Shown here piece after piece: positions 5,915 through 7,101 of a stretch of DNA of 7,101 nucleotides (its first letter is position 1; the number at the start of each line of letters is the position of its first letter). The position numbers and the translations under genes are program-made. Origin of the DNA: an uncultured Gemmatimonadota bacterium. GTDB taxonomy: Bacteria > Gemmatimonadota > Gemmatimonadetes > Gemmatimonadales > GWC2-71-9. Below the pieces are notes generated by a model. The model had not been told where the DNA came from. It ran no database searches and was given only the letters and a program-made list of their open reading frames with translations. The stretch is from assembly GCA_937961295.1 (NCBI GenBank), contig CALGOK010000202.1, positions 1 to 7,101 on the forward strand, read 5' to 3'.

Positions 5915-6964
5915 TCACCCTTCGAGCGCCAAGTCGTCGCTGATCTTCGCCAACCGCTCCGCCTCGCGCCATTCGCGCTCGAGCAGCTTGAGCTCGCCCT
6001 CGAGCCAGGTGCGCTCGATGTCCTCGTTCATCCACATCTCGACGGCGAGGCGTTCGGTCGGCGCCAACCTGCTCAGAACCAAGTAGGGTGCCTGATACCG
6101 ACGCCAGTGCGGAACACCACTGAGACCGGGATAGCGCCAGCTCGCGTTCGCCCCACCAACGCGGCACTGACGGGTCGTGGCGTCACGGAGCCATGGGACA
6201 AGATCACCCGAATGCTGCGCGATGAGCTCGACCGCGTCGGCGAGTTCCCGACGGTGTCCGGCGAGAAGGTTCAGGCCGCCCACAACCTTCCTGCCCTGAG
6301 AGCGCAACTCCGTGCCTCGCCAGGAGATCGTCCTCAGGTCCTTCTCGCGCATCGCGAAGGGAGCCACGTCCAGGACGGGCTCCTGCTCCTCCCACGCGAT
6401 CGTCGCCCGCTCGAACTGGTTGAAGCCCAGTGTGGTCGGACCGCGTCCGGAAGCGTCATCCACGCGGACGCTCGCCCGCTTCAGTGCCGCGGCACGGGCT
6501 GCCTTCTCCACGATTGTCCAACTACCGGCGATCGAAGCAAGCCCTAATCCAGCGACCCCGACACCCACTCCGACCACGGCACCGATGACCGCTGCACCGG
6601 CCGATGCGCCAAGAACAAGGCTCCTGCGGCGCCTGCGACTGAACGACTCCCCGTACCGCCATGCCGCGAACTCCGGCCGGAGCGCCTCGCCGATCCGGAC
6701 CAGTTCGAGTCCCTCGCGCACCCGGGCCAGGCCGATGTTGTCGGTGCTGAAACGGGTGCGCGTGTCGCGGAACAGCCGTTCCGCGGCATCGATCGTCTCG
6801 AGCCGCGTGTCGAACGGGACGAGGTTCCACTTGGCACAGTGGGGACACACCACCCAAAGCCGGCCCTGTGCCGCGTCAAATGCGATCCGCCGCCCGATCG
6901 GCAGCGTCTCGAGCACCTCGTTGCGGCCGAGATCGCGCGTGCAGTGGAGGCAGGTCTGGTGCAT
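5915..6964 (-). CDS. Zinc-ribbon membrane protein of unknown function
   Basis: A 349-residue protein that I cannot assign to a named family. Visible parts in order: a zinc ribbon with CLHC (C5, C8) and CPHC (C40, C43); a charged segment (52-109) with LFRDTR, STDNIGLARVREG and LRPEFAAWRYG; five consecutive arginines (110-114); a glycine-rich hydrophobic stretch (about 116-147) with glycine-zipper spacing at G128, G132 and G136; a soluble region (about 155-305); and a C-terminal charged helix (about 310-345) that could form a coiled coil. The arginines suggest the zinc ribbon faces the cytoplasm; the hydrophobic part may be one long or two short helices. The ATG was chosen because GAAGGG precedes it by 4 nt and the ribbon starts at once; a TTG at 7021 would add 19 alanine-rich residues and has no ribosome binding site. 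I recall similar proteins in Gemmatimonadota, which is unverified. Confidence 0.75.
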   Translation of the reverse strand: MHQTCLHCTRDLGRNEVLETLPIGRRIAFDAAQGRLWVVCPHCAKWNLVPFDTRLETIDAAERLFRDTRTRFSTDNIGLARVREGLELVRIGEALRPEFAAWRYGESFSRRRRRSLVLGASAGAAVIGAVVGVGVGVAGLGLASIAGSWTIVEKAARAAALKRASVRVDDASGRGPTTLGFNQFERATIAWEEQEPVLDVAPFAMREKDLRTISWRGTELRSQGRKVVGGLNLLAGHRRELADAVELIAQHSGDLVPWLRDATTRQCRVGGANASWRYPGLSGVPHWRRYQAPYLVLSRLAPTERLAVEMWMNEDIERTWLEGELKLLEREWREAERLAKISDDLALEG

Positions 6965-6980
6965 GGAACCCTTCGCAGCT

Positions 6981-7002
6981 GCCGCCTCGCACGCGAGGCG
7001 GC
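6981..7002. repeat. Perfect 10-bp inverted repeat before the zinc-ribbon gene
   Basis: Arms GCCGCCTCGC and GCGAGGCGGC pair perfectly around a 2-nt loop. The hairpin ends 6 nt before the GAAGGG ribosome binding site of the zinc-ribbon gene, so in that mRNA it would lie in the 5' leader. No T-tract follows on either strand. It may affect translation, or may belong to a dispersed repeat family together with the similar hairpin at 7046-7065. Confidence 0.6.
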
Positions 7003-7045
7003 TGATCGTGGTTACTCTCAAAGGTTCGATCTGAGTCTGGATCGA

Positions 7046-7065
7046 CCGCCTCGCTCGCGCGGCGG
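7046..7065. repeat. Imperfect hairpin related to the one at 6981
   Basis: CCGCCTCGC and GCGCGGCGG form a 9-bp stem with one mismatch and a 2-nt loop. Its left arm shares CCGCCTCGC with the hairpin at 6981-7002. The rest of the stretch from 6965 to the right edge shows no gene; a promoter of the zinc-ribbon gene is expected here or beyond the edge, but I cannot point to one. Confidence 0.45.
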
Positions 7066-7101
7066 CAGCGCTCCCCTCTCGGAGATCTACCTGACCCTGT
7101 A

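Noticed and set aside
3306..5943. Long plus-strand open frames (3306-4268 and 4273-5943)
   Set aside because: They are antisense to asnS and the SGNH gene, are rich in Arg, Gly, Ala and His, and contain no recognisable domain, whereas the minus-strand readings carry full family motifs.
5132..6547. 471-residue plus-strand open frame covering the intergenic gap
   Set aside because: It crosses parts of two well-supported minus-strand genes and has low-complexity shadow composition, so it does not prove a gene in the gap.
6965..7021. TTG start at 7021 for the zinc-ribbon protein
   Set aside because: It has no ribosome binding site, would place the perfect hairpin inside the coding region and adds a featureless Ala-rich stretch; the ATG at 6964 has GAAGGG at 4 nt.
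7023..7029. GGTTCGA, resembling the T-loop of a tRNA
   Set aside because: No acceptor stem, anticodon arm or CCA pairing can be built around it on either strand.

Overview
This is a GC-rich chromosomal segment of ordinary bacterial housekeeping genes. The best guess for the source is a Gemmatimonadota-like bacterium. The clues are the high GC content, several GTG/TTG starts, a 'HPERSEG'-type palindromic repeat and a zinc-ribbon/membrane protein of a type I associate with that phylum. None of these is decisive, and other GC-rich phyla such as Acidobacteriota remain possible. I see no mobile element, phage gene, CRISPR array or rRNA/tRNA gene.

Left part (1-2066, minus strand): a compact operon transcribed in the order alanine racemase (alr), a small DUF1844 protein, then phosphopentomutase (deoB, cut off by the left edge). 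Each junction is a 4-base stop/start overlap, ATGA then TTGA, which suggests translational coupling. A 30-bp divergent gap separates alr from mazG on the plus strand (2097-2861). mazG encodes a full-length, two-domain nucleoside triphosphate pyrophosphohydrolase. alr has no ribosome binding site but does have a plausible weak promoter ending 7 nt before its GTG, so its mRNA may be leaderless.

Middle (2862-5691): mazG converges on asparaginyl-tRNA synthetase (asnS, minus). Most of the 84-bp gap between them is a near-perfect 31-bp inverted repeat of the REP-like HPERSEG class. Upstream of asnS, and overlapping its start by 38 bp, is a membrane-anchored SGNH/GDSL hydrolase with about five N-terminal transmembrane segments and a probable periplasmic catalytic domain. 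Its GTG start is fixed by a strong GGAGGAG ribosome binding site.

Right part (5692-7101): a 223-bp region with no recognisable gene, then a protein of unknown function (minus, 5915-6964). It has an N-terminal CxxC...CxxC zinc ribbon, a penta-arginine stretch, a glycine-zipper membrane segment and a charged helical C-terminus. Two short hairpins sharing the motif CCGCCTCGC lie just upstream of it.

The genes touch nucleotide salvage and cleaning (deoB, mazG), cell-wall precursor supply (alr), translation (asnS) and envelope chemistry (the SGNH hydrolase). They do not form one obvious pathway, and I did not find a convincing new multi-gene system. The most interesting items are the zinc-ribbon membrane protein, the palindromic repeat and the tightly packed alr/mazG start region.
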